Shown here: in pieces, positions 1 through 8,061 of the stretch | Position numbering within the stretch: the stretch's first letter is position 1 | How the letters are laid out: the number at the start of each line of letters is the position of its first letter | NCBI GenBank assembly: GCA_024402995.1 | Contig: JAKSSR010000006.1 | Coordinates: forward strand, 1 to 37,063 | Direction: 5' to 3' | Origin: Clostridia bacterium | GTDB lineage: Bacteria > Bacillota > Clostridia > Peptostreptococcales > Anaerovoracaceae | DNA: 37,063 bases | Made by a program: the position numbers and the translations under genes | Notes under the pieces: generated by a model | Told to the model about the DNA's origin: nothing | What the model saw: only the letters and a program-made list of their open reading frames with translations | The model's database searches: none

Positions 1-45
1 GGATCAACGTTACAATACATAATGATCATTGCAGGAGTAGTTACT

Positions 46-810
46 ATGAAAGAACAAGAATTAATAAAGAATTGGCAAGAAGAAGAAAAGATCGCTCACA
101 TTCACGGTTGGGATTTTTCCCACATTTCCGGAAGATATACGGAAGAGGACGATCTGCCCTGGGACTACAGGGGGATCATACTCGATTATCTGAAGCCGGA
201 AATGAAGCTTCTGGACATTGATACCGGCGGCGGGGAATTTCTCTTATCCCTCGGTCATCCCCATGAAAATATAAGTGCCACGGAAGCCTATCCACCCAAT
301 ATTCAGCTGTGCGAGGAAACACTGTCTCCGATCGGTATCGATTTCCACCCCGCGCACGGAGAGGGAGTCCTTCCCTTTGAAGATGACCGGTTTGACATAG
401 TCATCGACCGTCACGGTGATTTCAACGCTTCAGAGATATACCGTGTACTGAAAAAAGGCGGAGTGTTCATTACCGAACAGGTCGGCGCAGATAACGACCG
501 TAAACTGGTGGAGCTCCTTCTGGAAGAGACCCCACTGCCCTTCCCCGAGCAATACCTTGACATTGCTGAAAGAAAGTTCAGGGACGCAGGCTTTGAGATC
601 TTAGACGGACAGGAATGCTTCAGGCCAATACAGTTCTTTGATATAGGCGCCTTAGTGTGGTTCGCTCGTATCATCGAATGGGAATTTCCCGGTTTTTCAG
701 TGGAAAAATGCAGGGACAATCTCCTCCGCACCCAGGAGCTTTTAGAGCAGAACGGGTATGTAGAAGGGAAAATGCACCGCTTCCTTTTGGTCGCAAGAAA
801 GCCTGAGTAA
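46..810 (+). CDS. Class I SAM-dependent methyltransferase
   Basis: A 254-residue protein with a Rossmann-type methyltransferase core. The SAM-binding motif I appears as LLDIDTGGGEFLLSLG. The later motifs are DDRFDIVIDRHGDFN and YRVLKKGGVFITEQVG, the usual post-motif region of small-molecule methyltransferases. An in-frame ATG lies at 22, but the ATG at 46 is preferred because AGGAG at 33-37 sits eight bases before it. The substrate cannot be read from the sequence; relatives are annotated only as methyltransferase domain proteins. The gene stands alone, followed by a bidirectional terminator before the opposing GNAT gene. A TACAAT at 11-16 could be its -10 box. The family is secure, the specific role unknown. 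Confidence 0.85.
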   Translation: MKEQELIKNWQEEEKIAHIHGWDFSHISGRYTEEDDLPWDYRGIILDYLKPEMKLLDIDTGGGEFLLSLGHPHENISATEAYPPNIQLCEETLSPIGIDFHPAHGEGVLPFEDDRFDIVIDRHGDFNASEIYRVLKKGGVFITEQVGADNDRKLVELLLEETPLPFPEQYLDIAERKFRDAGFEILDGQECFRPIQFFDIGALVWFARIIEWEFPGFSVEKCRDNLLRTQELLEQNGYVEGKMHRFLLVARKPE

Positions 811-824
811 GAAAACAGCAAAAC

Positions 825-860
825 AAAAATATCCGAGGCATAAATGCCCCGGATATTTTG
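825..860. terminator. Bidirectional intrinsic terminator
   Basis: The arms AAAATATCCG (826-835) and CGGATATTTT (850-859) pair perfectly. After one A/C mismatch, an inner GGCA/TGCC stem closes on a TAAA loop. T-rich flanks on both strands suit termination of the converging methyltransferase and GNAT genes. Confidence 0.8.
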
Positions 861-878
861 ACATTACCCGGAATTATT

Positions 879-1418
879 CTAATCGGGATACCACTGGTTG
901 ACCAGGGGCTTAAAGGCATTGGGATACTTGATCACTCCTCTTACGCCTTCCAGAGCACCGGGAACAAGCTCAAGCATGCGGACAACTTCGCCCGGCATTG
1001 GGTTTGGCCTGAAAATGCCCTGTTCGTGAGCTGTTCTGAAACCGAAGCGCTCGTAATAGGGGCCGCCGTAAACCAGCATTATTCTGAACCCTCTTTTCTT
1101 GCAGCGCCTGATCCCTTCGGTGACCAGCGCGCTTCCTGCGCCCAGGCTTCTGTACTCTTCCAGAATGGCGAGGGGAGCAAGGATCACCGCTTCAGCAGAA
1201 CTTACCGGTGTCTCTATGGTGATTTTGCTGAAGCAAATATGGCCGACGGCCTTTCCGTCCAGATCTGCGACCAGGGACATGTCAGGATCAAATGAAGGAT
1301 CCCTGCGGAGATCAAGAATGAGATTAGCTTCCCAGTCATGACCGAAAGCCAGACTGTGAATTCGGCTTATCTGCTCATAGTCTCCGGGAGCTTCGGAACG
1401 TACAACGAATTCCGGCAT
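879..1418 (-). CDS. GNAT family N-acetyltransferase
   Basis: A 179-residue single-domain acetyltransferase. The N-terminal PEFVVRSEAPGDYEQISRIH is the usual beta1-alpha1 start. The acetyl-CoA loop is seen as LAILEEYRSLGAGSALVTEG (R/Q-x-x-G-x-G/A type), followed by MLVYGGPYYERFGFRTA, the conserved GxPxYYxxFGF segment of the YhbS-like subgroup. The acceptor substrate is unknown. The start codon abuts the stop of the upstream phosphodiesterase gene with no spacer (TAA then ATG), so translation is probably coupled. It is the last gene of the leftward HAD-MFS-GDPD-GNAT operon. Confidence 0.9.
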   Translation of the reverse strand: MPEFVVRSEAPGDYEQISRIHSLAFGHDWEANLILDLRRDPSFDPDMSLVADLDGKAVGHICFSKITIETPVSSAEAVILAPLAILEEYRSLGAGSALVTEGIRRCKKRGFRIMLVYGGPYYERFGFRTAHEQGIFRPNPMPGEVVRMLELVPGALEGVRGVIKYPNAFKPLVNQWYPD

Positions 1419-2189
1419 TTACTTCACCCCTTCATCAGGATCAAAGAGTTCAAAAATGGGAATGGAGCCGGATGCCTCGCAGATCTTCAGATCGTTCATA
1501 TTGCGAATGGTCCAGGAAACCTCCTGAACTCCGGCCTTGACCAGTCTTCTGAGAGCCTTGTTGCTTCTGTCGGCAAACTTGTAGGCAATAAAGTCGGGCT
1601 TGTTGATGGGGCTGAACATAAGGTTGGTGGCGGCAATTCTCTTCCACATTTTGAGACCGTCGTCGTCCTTCATGAAGTCTGCTGCCAGCTGACCTCTGCA
1701 GATGTCGGGACGCAGCTCCTTCAGATCCTTGAGAACGTAGGGATCGAAGGATTCGATGCAGAAGTTGCCCTTGTAAGTATCCATGCGCCTGCAGACAGCC
1801 TCGGTCAGCTCACGGTGATTGCCGTTGTGAGTCTTCAGTTCAATGATGAGAGGAGTTGTGTTTTCGAAAAGCTCCAGGACCTCGTCGAAAAGAGGAACGT
1901 GGTTATCAGTTCCCTCAAGGCGAAGAGCTGCCAGCCCTTCTCTGTCAAGATCTTCAACGTTGCCTTCTACACCCATGCAGCGCTTAAGACTGGAATCGTG
2001 ACAGACGGCAAGAGTTCCGTCCTTGAGAAGATGAACGTCAAGTTCTGCGCCCCAGCCGTGCTCAATGGCGCGCTTGAAAGCGGGAAGAGAGTTTTCGGGG
2101 ATCTGAGGCTTGTCATGAAAGCCTCTGTGGGCGAATCTATACTGTTTCAGGATCTGCCATGCAGGGTGACCTGCTCTGCCGTTAATCAT
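1419..2189 (-). CDS. Glycerophosphodiester phosphodiesterase (GDPD)
   Basis: A 256-residue GDPD-family TIM barrel that hydrolyses glycerophosphodiesters to sn-glycerol-3-phosphate and an alcohol. The catalytic pair HR is at 21-22 (FAHRGFHD), PEN at 31-33, the metal ligands of AELDVHL at E49 and D51, and HD at 64-65. LIIELKTH supplies the next conserved acidic strand. No signal peptide is visible, so it should act in the cytoplasm on imported substrate. Length matches bacterial UgpQ-type enzymes. It lies 21 bases behind the MFS transporter gene and is joined without spacer to the GNAT gene. Exact substrate preference is not readable. Confidence 0.92.
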   Translation of the reverse strand: MINGRAGHPAWQILKQYRFAHRGFHDKPQIPENSLPAFKRAIEHGWGAELDVHLLKDGTLAVCHDSSLKRCMGVEGNVEDLDREGLAALRLEGTDNHVPLFDEVLELFENTTPLIIELKTHNGNHRELTEAVCRRMDTYKGNFCIESFDPYVLKDLKELRPDICRGQLAADFMKDDDGLKMWKRIAATNLMFSPINKPDFIAYKFADRSNKALRRLVKAGVQEVSWTIRNMNDLKICEASGSIPIFELFDPDEGVK

Positions 2190-2210
2190 ATTTACCCTTT
2201 CTGATTCAAA

Positions 2211-3539
2211 CTAATCATCCATTTCTTCAAATGCTTCCAGGCCCTTCTTTGCTTCAGCCTTGGAGTCGCCGTGCTTTACGAAGAGCATGGTAACGCCGCT
2301 GAACGCTACGAAGAGAGCCGCATAGGGGAAGAGGACCTTGTAGCTGACGGTCCTCATGAGAGTACCTGCCAGAATGGGAGTAACTACCTGAGCAGCCATG
2401 GAAGCGGTGTAATAGTATCCGGTGAATTTGCCTATATCGCTGCCCTTGCACATTTCAACGACCATGGGCAGAGAGTTGACGTTAATGGCGGCCCATGCAA
2501 GACCTACCAGAGCAAATACTACGAACATGATAATATTGATTTCTTTGTAAGTGGTGGTCAGTACGTAACCCAGACCGAAGCAGACGGCAAGAAGAATGAC
2601 ACCTGCCAGGATGGTCTTCTTACGTCCGATCTTGGAAGCAAGCTGACCGATGGGGATGTAGGAAACGATAGCGCCGGCAGTGGCGATGAGCAGGCACTTG
2701 GAAGCACCGTTGAGTCCCTGTCCCATGACCTGGCTTACGTAGGTGGTGAACCAGGTGGTAACGCCGTTATAACCGATGAACCAGAGAGCTATGGAAGCAA
2801 GAAGGAAGCCGAGAGACTTCTTGACGTCGGCAGGAAGGATTTCATTGCCGCTTCCGTCGTCTTCAGCAAGATTCCATTCGGGATGCAGAGCCTCCAGAGC
2901 CTTGTTTTCCTCAACGAGAGCAGGCTCCTTAATGGTGACGTACAGCAGAGCTACGCCTACGGCCATAATACCGGCGACGACCATGAACAGAGGCTGATAA
3001 TTAATGTGCCCCGCGGCGTCGGGGACCAGTTTGATGACGGCGGCAACGCCCAGATAAATGATCCCGCCAACAGCACCCATTAGATTAATAATGGCATTGG
3101 CCTTGGAGCGGAGAGGCTTGGGAGTTACGTCCGGCATGAGGGCAACGGCAGGAGATCTGTAGGTGCCCATGGCTACCAGAAGCAGTCCGAGGATAACGAT
3201 AAAGGCTGCCATCTTTCCTGTGCTTGCCGCTGCGGCGTAGGAATTATCCAGCAGGGGCAGAAGATTGATGAGGACGACCGCAATGGTAGTTCCCGCAAGG
3301 ATAAAGGGCATACGCTTTCCGATCTTTGTGTTGGTCTTATCGGACAGAGTGCCGAAGAAAGGCAGCAGGAAGAGAGCAAGGACGTTATCAGCGGCCATGA
3401 TGACGCCGGAGAAAGTTTCGTTAAGATGGAAGGTGTTGGTCAGTATTAGGGGCACGATGTTGTCGTACATCTGCCAGAAAGCGCAGATCGAAAGAAACGC
3501 AAGACCGACCAGAATAGTTCTCTTGTTATTAAGCTTCAC
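2211..3539 (-). CDS. MFS transporter, SLC45-like
   Basis: A 442-residue polytopic membrane protein with about 12 hydrophobic segments. The loop after TM2 reads GTLSDKTNTKIGKRMPFILA, the MFS signature in the form common to SLC45/sugar-cation symporter-like Clostridia proteins. A second-half equivalent is GQLASKIGRKKTILAG. The start is GTG at 3539, chosen because AGGAGG lies eight bases upstream, and it overlaps the end of the HAD gene by 11 bases. The substrate is unknown. Its neighbours, a phosphatase and a GDPD, suggest a sugar, polyol or glycerophosphodiester; that is inference. Confidence 0.88.
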   Translation of the reverse strand: MKLNNKRTILVGLAFLSICAFWQMYDNIVPLILTNTFHLNETFSGVIMAADNVLALFLLPFFGTLSDKTNTKIGKRMPFILAGTTIAVVLINLLPLLDNSYAAAASTGKMAAFIVILGLLLVAMGTYRSPAVALMPDVTPKPLRSKANAIINLMGAVGGIIYLGVAAVIKLVPDAAGHINYQPLFMVVAGIMAVGVALLYVTIKEPALVEENKALEALHPEWNLAEDDGSGNEILPADVKKSLGFLLASIALWFIGYNGVTTWFTTYVSQVMGQGLNGASKCLLIATAGAIVSYIPIGQLASKIGRKKTILAGVILLAVCFGLGYVLTTTYKEINIIMFVVFALVGLAWAAINVNSLPMVVEMCKGSDIGKFTGYYYTASMAAQVVTPILAGTLMRTVSYKVLFPYAALFVAFSGVTMLFVKHGDSKAEAKKGLEAFEEMDD

Positions 3540-4341
3540 GGTTTTCCTCCTTTATGATCTCGTCAAGGACCTGACGTATTCCGTTGAAAATATATGCGGG
3601 CTTAATGCCGTATTTATCAATGTCTTCCATGGTTCCTTCGCCGGAGAGAACGAAGATAGTATCAATTCCGGCGTTGACACCGCAGAGAATGTCTGTATAG
3701 AGACGGTCGCCCATGAGAGCGGTCTCTTCTTTGCTGACGCCCACCTTCTGCATGGCGTAGTCAGCCATTTCCGGCTGGGGCTTGCCTATGACCACCGGTT
3801 CTCTTCCCGTTGCCGTCTTCAGCATCTGGATGACGCTTCCGCAGTCGGGAGCGTAGCCGTAGCTTACGGGACAGACCAGGTCGGGGTGAGTGGCAACGTA
3901 GTCACAGCCCCGGTTGAGAAGCCTGCAGCAATTCTCCAGTTTTTCGTAGGTCAGTTCAGTATCATATCCCAGCAGCACGACGCTCACGTAACCTGAAGCG
4001 CTTTCCGCGATGGTAAGACCGGCCTTTCTCAGCTGATCCTTCAGGGATTCGGTGCCGCAGACGTAGAAAACAGTATCGTCGCGGTACTTTTTCTTGAGAT
4101 ACATTATAGTGGCGTCGGCGGACGAGACGAAGTCGTCTGCAGAGGCCTGAATGCCCAGGCGGGCCATTTTAGCAACATATGCATCGGTTCCGCGGGACGA
4201 ATTGTTGGTCAGGAATATGTACCTTCCGCCCTTTTCCTTTACGTGGCGGAGAAAGTCCACCGTCCCGTCAAAGAGGGTGTCGTCAAGGTAAATGGTACCG
4301 TCCATGTCCAGCAGAAACAGTTTTTTTTCTGATAATGACAT
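3529..4341 (-). CDS. HAD-IIA family phosphatase (NagD/PGP-like)
   Basis: A 270-residue haloacid-dehalogenase hydrolase of subfamily IIA. Motif I is LLDMDGTIYLDD, with nucleophile D12 and acid/base D14. Motif II is FLTNNSSRG, and the C-terminal motif III/IV is ALMGDRLYTDILCGVNAG. The intervening C2A cap, residues about 75-190, is complete. Family members dephosphorylate small sugar or polyol phosphates; some, such as mammalian PGP and mycobacterial Rv1692, act on glycerol-3-phosphate. It is the first gene of the leftward operon, with a TGGTACAAT extended -10 at 4387-4395 on its strand. Specificity cannot be assigned from sequence alone. Confidence 0.9.
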   Translation of the reverse strand: MSLSEKKLFLLDMDGTIYLDDTLFDGTVDFLRHVKEKGGRYIFLTNNSSRGTDAYVAKMARLGIQASADDFVSSADATIMYLKKKYRDDTVFYVCGTESLKDQLRKAGLTIAESASGYVSVVLLGYDTELTYEKLENCCRLLNRGCDYVATHPDLVCPVSYGYAPDCGSVIQMLKTATGREPVVIGKPQPEMADYAMQKVGVSKEETALMGDRLYTDILCGVNAGIDTIFVLSGEGTMEDIDKYGIKPAYIFNGIRQVLDEIIKEENREA

Positions 4342-4382
4342 AATAGATCCTCAATATAAAAACAAGGTAAAACTTGCCAACG

Positions 4383-4419
4383 ATATTGTACCATAGCGCC
4401 CATTGCTGTGGTACAATAT
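4383..4419. promoter_or_regulatory. Symmetric divergent promoter, HAD operon / galK operon
   Basis: An 11-bp perfect inverted repeat, ATATTGTACCA (4383-4393) and TGGTACAATAT (4409-4419), separated by 15 bases. Each arm contains an extended -10 (TGGTACAAT) pointing away from the other, towards HAD on the minus strand and galK on the plus strand. No good -35 is visible for either. It could also be a repressor operator. Confidence 0.6.
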
Positions 4420-4435
4420 TTTAAAGGAGTTTCCC

Positions 4436-5548
4436 ATGAACAGAGAAGACGTAAAAATTCTTACGGCGCCGGGAAGGACGGAGATCTGCGGCAATCATAC
4501 AGACCATCAGCACGGCATAGTTCTGGCTGCGGCAGTAGATCTTGAAACCAAGGCAGTAGTAACGAAAAACGATTCAGACAGGATCAATATCAGTTCCCAG
4601 GGCTTCGGCTTTTTCTCACTGAACGTAAACGATACATCCATACGTCCCGATGAGTACGGCACGCCTCAGTCCCTGGTACGAGGAGTTCTCTCCGGCTTCA
4701 AGGCCATAGGCTGCAGAGTCGGCGGTTTTGACGCCCTTATTTCTTCGGGCATACTTCCGGGAAGCGGCCTCAGCTCTTCGGCGGCTTTCGAGGTCATCGT
4801 GGGACGCATACTGAACACCCTCTACAACGGCAATGAGGTCAACGACATAAACATTGCCCGCATAGGCCAGATGGCGGAGAACTTCTGGTACGGAAAACCC
4901 AGCGGTCTTATGGACCAGACGGCGTCGGCCGTAGGCGGCCTTTTAGGCATAGACTTCAAGAGTCCTTCAAGACCTGTGGTTGAAATGCTTAAAAACAGTT
5001 TCGAAAGCAGCAATCACGAAATAGTCATAGTTAATACGGGAAGCAGCCACAGAGGTCTTACCGAGGCTTACGCCGCTATCCCCGAAGATATGAGCGCCGT
5101 AGCCAAGTGCTTCGGCAAAGAATTCCTTCGCGACGTGGATCAGGTGGAATTCTTCTCATCAATAGACCGTGTAGGCCAAAAAACGGGCAGTATCGCCACT
5201 TACAGGGCTGTTCACTTCTTCCTGGAGCAAACACGCGTCAGAGAGGCGATTTCAGCCCTTAAATGCGATGATTTTCCCTACTTCCTGGAGACGATTAACC
5301 AGTCGGGGCGAAGTTCTCAGGAACTTCTGAAAAACATTTCTGTTCCCGACAGCGACGACCCCGGCCTTGCACCTGCTCTGGAGCTTTCACGCAGCATTCT
5401 TTCCGGCTGCGGAGCGACCCGTCCCCACGGCGGCGGATTTGCAGGCACCATTCAGGCAATAGTTCCCGCCGTAATGGTGCCCGAATATACAAGGCAGATG
5501 GAAAGAGTCTACGGTCCCGGATCCACCAAGGTACTTAAAATCAAATGA
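4436..5548 (+). CDS. galK: Galactokinase-like GHMP kinase
   Basis: A 370-residue GHMP-superfamily kinase with all three motifs. The galactokinase signature is PGRTEICGNHTDHQHG at 12-27. The ATP-binding loop is LPGSGLSSSAAFEV. The third motif is RPHGGGFAGTIQAIVP near the C terminus. The catalytic Asp is in GKPSGLMDQTAS. It would phosphorylate galactose (or a related hexose) at C1 in the Leloir pathway. The first motif has Asn where the classical GEHTDY box has Glu, and His for Tyr, a variant I associate with Clostridia homologues. The start at 4436 follows AAAGGAG; an upstream in-frame ATG at 4403 lies inside the promoter. It overlaps the GH2 gene by four bases (ATGA), so the two are co-translated. 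Confidence 0.82.
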   Translation: MNREDVKILTAPGRTEICGNHTDHQHGIVLAAAVDLETKAVVTKNDSDRINISSQGFGFFSLNVNDTSIRPDEYGTPQSLVRGVLSGFKAIGCRVGGFDALISSGILPGSGLSSSAAFEVIVGRILNTLYNGNEVNDINIARIGQMAENFWYGKPSGLMDQTASAVGGLLGIDFKSPSRPVVEMLKNSFESSNHEIVIVNTGSSHRGLTEAYAAIPEDMSAVAKCFGKEFLRDVDQVEFFSSIDRVGQKTGSIATYRAVHFFLEQTRVREAISALKCDDFPYFLETINQSGRSSQELLKNISVPDSDDPGLAPALELSRSILSGCGATRPHGGGFAGTIQAIVPAVMVPEYTRQMERVYGPGSTKVLKIK

Positions 5549-7260
5549 AGACAAAATACGAAAAAAACGTGGACCTGAGCTGTCCTCTTAACGAATATCC
5601 CAGACCTCAGATGGTCAGAGACAACTGGACCTGCCTCAACGGCCCCTGGCAGTGCGCCTTTACGGACACCGCCGAACAGCCTCAGAGATGGGACTATACG
5701 ATCATCGTCCCCTTTTCCCCCGAAAGCGAGATTTCCGGTGTGGGCAAGGCTCTTGAACCGGGCAAATTCCTCTGGTACAGAAGGACCTTTGAGATCAGTG
5801 ACGCTCCCGCATCGTCACACTATATCCTCCACTTCGGAGCAGTAGACCAGATCGCAGCGGTCTACGTCAACGGTGCTTTGGCCGGAGTCCACATGGGCGG
5901 CTATACATGCTTTGAAATGGACGTGGCCCCCTTCCTTGTCAAAGGGACAAATGAAATCACCGTCATGGTCAGCGACGACACTGACATGAGCTGGCAGTCC
6001 CGCGGCAAACAGAAGACCAAGCGGGGCGGTATTTTCTACACTCCCCAGAGCGGGATCTGGCAGACAGTCTGGCTGGAAAAGGTTCCCCAGACCTACGTTC
6101 AGTCCATGCTTATCCTTCCTCTCTTTGACGAAGGCAAGCTTTCCGTCACCGTTAAGACCAACGCTGCGGCAGAGGTCAACATAAAGGCCATGGATGCTTC
6201 CGCAAGCGGAGAAAGCGGCCAGCCCATTATCCTTATTCTTCCCGAAGGCTGGGAGGCCTGGAGCCCTGAAAATCCCAAGCTCTACCCCCTCTACGTCAGC
6301 GCAGGCGAAGATAAGATCACTGCCTATTTCGGCATGCGCAAGTTTTCCGTAGAAACTGCTCCCGACGGCAACAAGCGCCTTTTCCTCAACGGCAAGCCCT
6401 ATTTCCACACAGGAGTACTGGATCAGGGTTATTATGCGGATACCCTTCTGACTCCCCCTTGCGATCAGGCTATGATAGACGATATAACCATGATCAAGGA
6501 CATGGGCTTCAACTGCATAAGAAAACACATCAAGCAGGAACCTCTCCGCTGGTACTACCACTGCGACCGCTTAGGCATTTTGGTCTGGCAGGACATGATC
6601 AACGGCGGGGGCAAACTGAACAAGATCACAGCTCTCGTTCCGGCCAAGTTCCCCGAATTCTCCATCAAGGACAGCAATTATCACATGTTCGGCAGAGAAA
6701 GCGCCGAAGGCCGCGCCCAGTATTACAAAGAGCTGGACGAAATGTTAGACGCTCTCATCAACTGTCCCTGCATAGCCCTGTGGACACCCTTCAACGAAGG
6801 CTGGGGCCAGTTTGACTCGGAAAAGGTCGTTGAATTCATCAAGAGACGTGACACTTCCAGAACCATAGACCATGCCTCCGGCTGGAACGACCAGCACATA
6901 GGTGAACTGAAATCCCTCCACATTTACCTTCGTCCCTACAAGTTCAGCAAGGACAAGCTGGGACGTGCTGTTATTCTTTCCGAATTCGGGGCATATCAGC
7001 TAGTTGAGGAAGGTCACTGCTTCAGCAAGGATATAACAGGCTACAAGGACTGCAGAAGCAGGGAAAAGCTCATAGCGGACTTTACAAGGCTCTACGAAAG
7101 AGACATTATCGCTCAGAAGCCCCTGGGCCTCTGCGCTTCTATCTACACCCAGCTGTCAGACGTAGAAGACGAAGTCAACGGCTTCGTTACCTTCGACAGA
7201 GAAGTAATAAAAATACCTGCGGAGACTGTCCGCAGGCTTAACGAAAAGCTAAAGGATTGA
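5545..7260 (+). CDS. Glycoside hydrolase family 2 (beta-galactosidase/glucuronidase type)
   Basis: A 571-residue GH2 enzyme without a signal peptide, so cytoplasmic. The N-terminal jelly-roll sugar-binding domain covers about residues 20-185 (HYILHFGAVDQIAAVYVNG). A short Ig-like segment follows, about 190-265. The TIM barrel starts near KRLFLNGKPYFHTGVLDQGY. The acid/base is E418 in TPFNEGWGQFD and the nucleophile is E480 in ILSEFGAYQ, both in the expected spacing. The Ig-like region is compact compared with LacZ or GusA. Co-translation with the galactokinase-like gene suggests release of galactose from a beta-galactoside, but glucuronidase or mannosidase activity cannot be excluded. Confidence 0.9.
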   Translation: MKTKYEKNVDLSCPLNEYPRPQMVRDNWTCLNGPWQCAFTDTAEQPQRWDYTIIVPFSPESEISGVGKALEPGKFLWYRRTFEISDAPASSHYILHFGAVDQIAAVYVNGALAGVHMGGYTCFEMDVAPFLVKGTNEITVMVSDDTDMSWQSRGKQKTKRGGIFYTPQSGIWQTVWLEKVPQTYVQSMLILPLFDEGKLSVTVKTNAAAEVNIKAMDASASGESGQPIILILPEGWEAWSPENPKLYPLYVSAGEDKITAYFGMRKFSVETAPDGNKRLFLNGKPYFHTGVLDQGYYADTLLTPPCDQAMIDDITMIKDMGFNCIRKHIKQEPLRWYYHCDRLGILVWQDMINGGGKLNKITALVPAKFPEFSIKDSNYHMFGRESAEGRAQYYKELDEMLDALINCPCIALWTPFNEGWGQFDSEKVVEFIKRRDTSRTIDHASGWNDQHIGELKSLHIYLRPYKFSKDKLGRAVILSEFGAYQLVEEGHCFSKDITGYKDCRSREKLIADFTRLYERDIIAQKPLGLCASIYTQLSDVEDEVNGFVTFDREVIKIPAETVRRLNEKLKD

Positions 7261-7264
7261 TTAT

Positions 7265-7609
7265 ATGGCCTCAAAATTCAGCGTAGTCGCTCTGGGAAGC
7301 GGCGGCATGAGACGCACCGTCGCCTATTACGACGACTTTGCCACTGCCTTTCACGAAATGGACGAAATGACTCTTCGCGGCGCATCTGTGGGTTTTCACG
7401 TACGCTACGATCTTCTCTGCGATGACTGCTCCTTCTTCTGGACTTTGGCCGATGCAAGAACTCCCGAAGAAGTCTGCGAACTTTTAGATGCCTGGGACAT
7501 GTTCGACGATACCATATCCAAAGCTGAAAAGCTTCAGTCCACTAAAGACGGAATGGAAGCCGGCGTCATTTTCGCCAACGGCGAAGTTGTGGCCATACTG
7601 CCCTATTAG
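7265..7609 (+). CDS. Hypothetical protein, 114 residues
   Basis: A small soluble acidic protein that I do not recognise. It begins SKFSVVALGSGGMRRTVAYYDDFATAFHEMDEM and contains CDDCSFFWTLADARTPEEVCELLDAWDMFDD. It has three cysteines but no CxxC pair, so a zinc site is not evident. There is no signal peptide or membrane segment. It starts four bases after the GH2 stop and probably shares that operon. Its stop overlaps the stop of the opposing DUF2500-like gene (positions 7606-7609). Codon use resembles its neighbours, so it is probably a real gene. Confidence 0.7.
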   Translation: MASKFSVVALGSGGMRRTVAYYDDFATAFHEMDEMTLRGASVGFHVRYDLLCDDCSFFWTLADARTPEEVCELLDAWDMFDDTISKAEKLQSTKDGMEAGVIFANGEVVAILPY

Positions 7610-7989
7610 TTGAATCTGGTGTACTTGTCCTTGGGTTTTCCTTCGGGACTGTCGGCCGCTCTTTCAAAACCGATGTATTCAGAACCCTGAAAACTCAGCT
7701 TCCCGGTCCAGCCAGGCTCAATGGCATCGAACTGTTCCTTGGTCAGGAAGAAAGAATACTTGGCGCCTTCGCCTGTAGTCTCGATAAAAAGAGAACGGTA
7801 GAGAGGCTTGCGGTAGCTGTGAGTATCCTCCTGAAGACCGTCGATAACAACATCAACAGTAAGCACAGGCTGCTTGCTGTTTTTATTTTTCTCGTGAGCG
7901 CCGAAAAGCACTGTGGATAAAACTATAATCCCCGCGAGAGCAGCTATACATAAAAAAACAACGCCGATGGGGGTGCCGTAAAGCATCAT
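7606..7989 (-). CDS. DUF2500-like membrane-anchored protein
   Basis: A 127-residue protein with one N-terminal transmembrane helix (VVFLCIAALAGIIVLSTVLF) followed by a soluble beta-rich domain. The ending, LTKEQFDAIEPGWTGKLSFQGSEYIGFER, matches the pattern of the DUF2500 family (a GD/GW-x-G-x-L-x-F-G-x-x-x-x-F end). Function is unknown. The soluble part could sit outside or inside the membrane; the helix followed by basic KNKNSK does not settle it. Two ATG codons lie in tandem, with AGGAGG upstream of the first. It is divergent to the SseB-like gene and convergent with the 114-residue gene. Confidence 0.72.
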   Translation of the reverse strand: MMLYGTPIGVVFLCIAALAGIIVLSTVLFGAHEKNKNSKQPVLTVDVVIDGLQEDTHSYRKPLYRSLFIETTGEGAKYSFFLTKEQFDAIEPGWTGKLSFQGSEYIGFERAADSPEGKPKDKYTRFN

Positions 7990-8011
7990 TGTAGTGTCCT
8001 CCTGAGTAACT

Positions 8012-8040
8012 TGTGGTATAATAACTAAGTTATTGTATCA
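8012..8040. promoter_or_regulatory. Face-to-face extended -10 elements
   Basis: The plus strand carries TGTGGTATAAT at 8012-8022, firing towards the SseB-like gene. The minus strand carries TGATACAAT at 8032-8040, firing towards the DUF2500-like gene. Between them AATAACT (8020-8026) and AGTTATT (8028-8034) form a palindrome around one base. The expected start sites lie inside the palindrome, so the two transcripts' 5' ends would nearly touch or overlap. Confidence 0.55.
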
Positions 8041-8061
8041 TAAAGCAAACGGAGATTCACT

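Noticed and set aside
1338-3996. Several plus-strand frames of 240-290 residues opposite the GDPD, MFS and HAD genes
   Set aside because: No family features; the opposite strand carries full-length enzymes with all catalytic residues.
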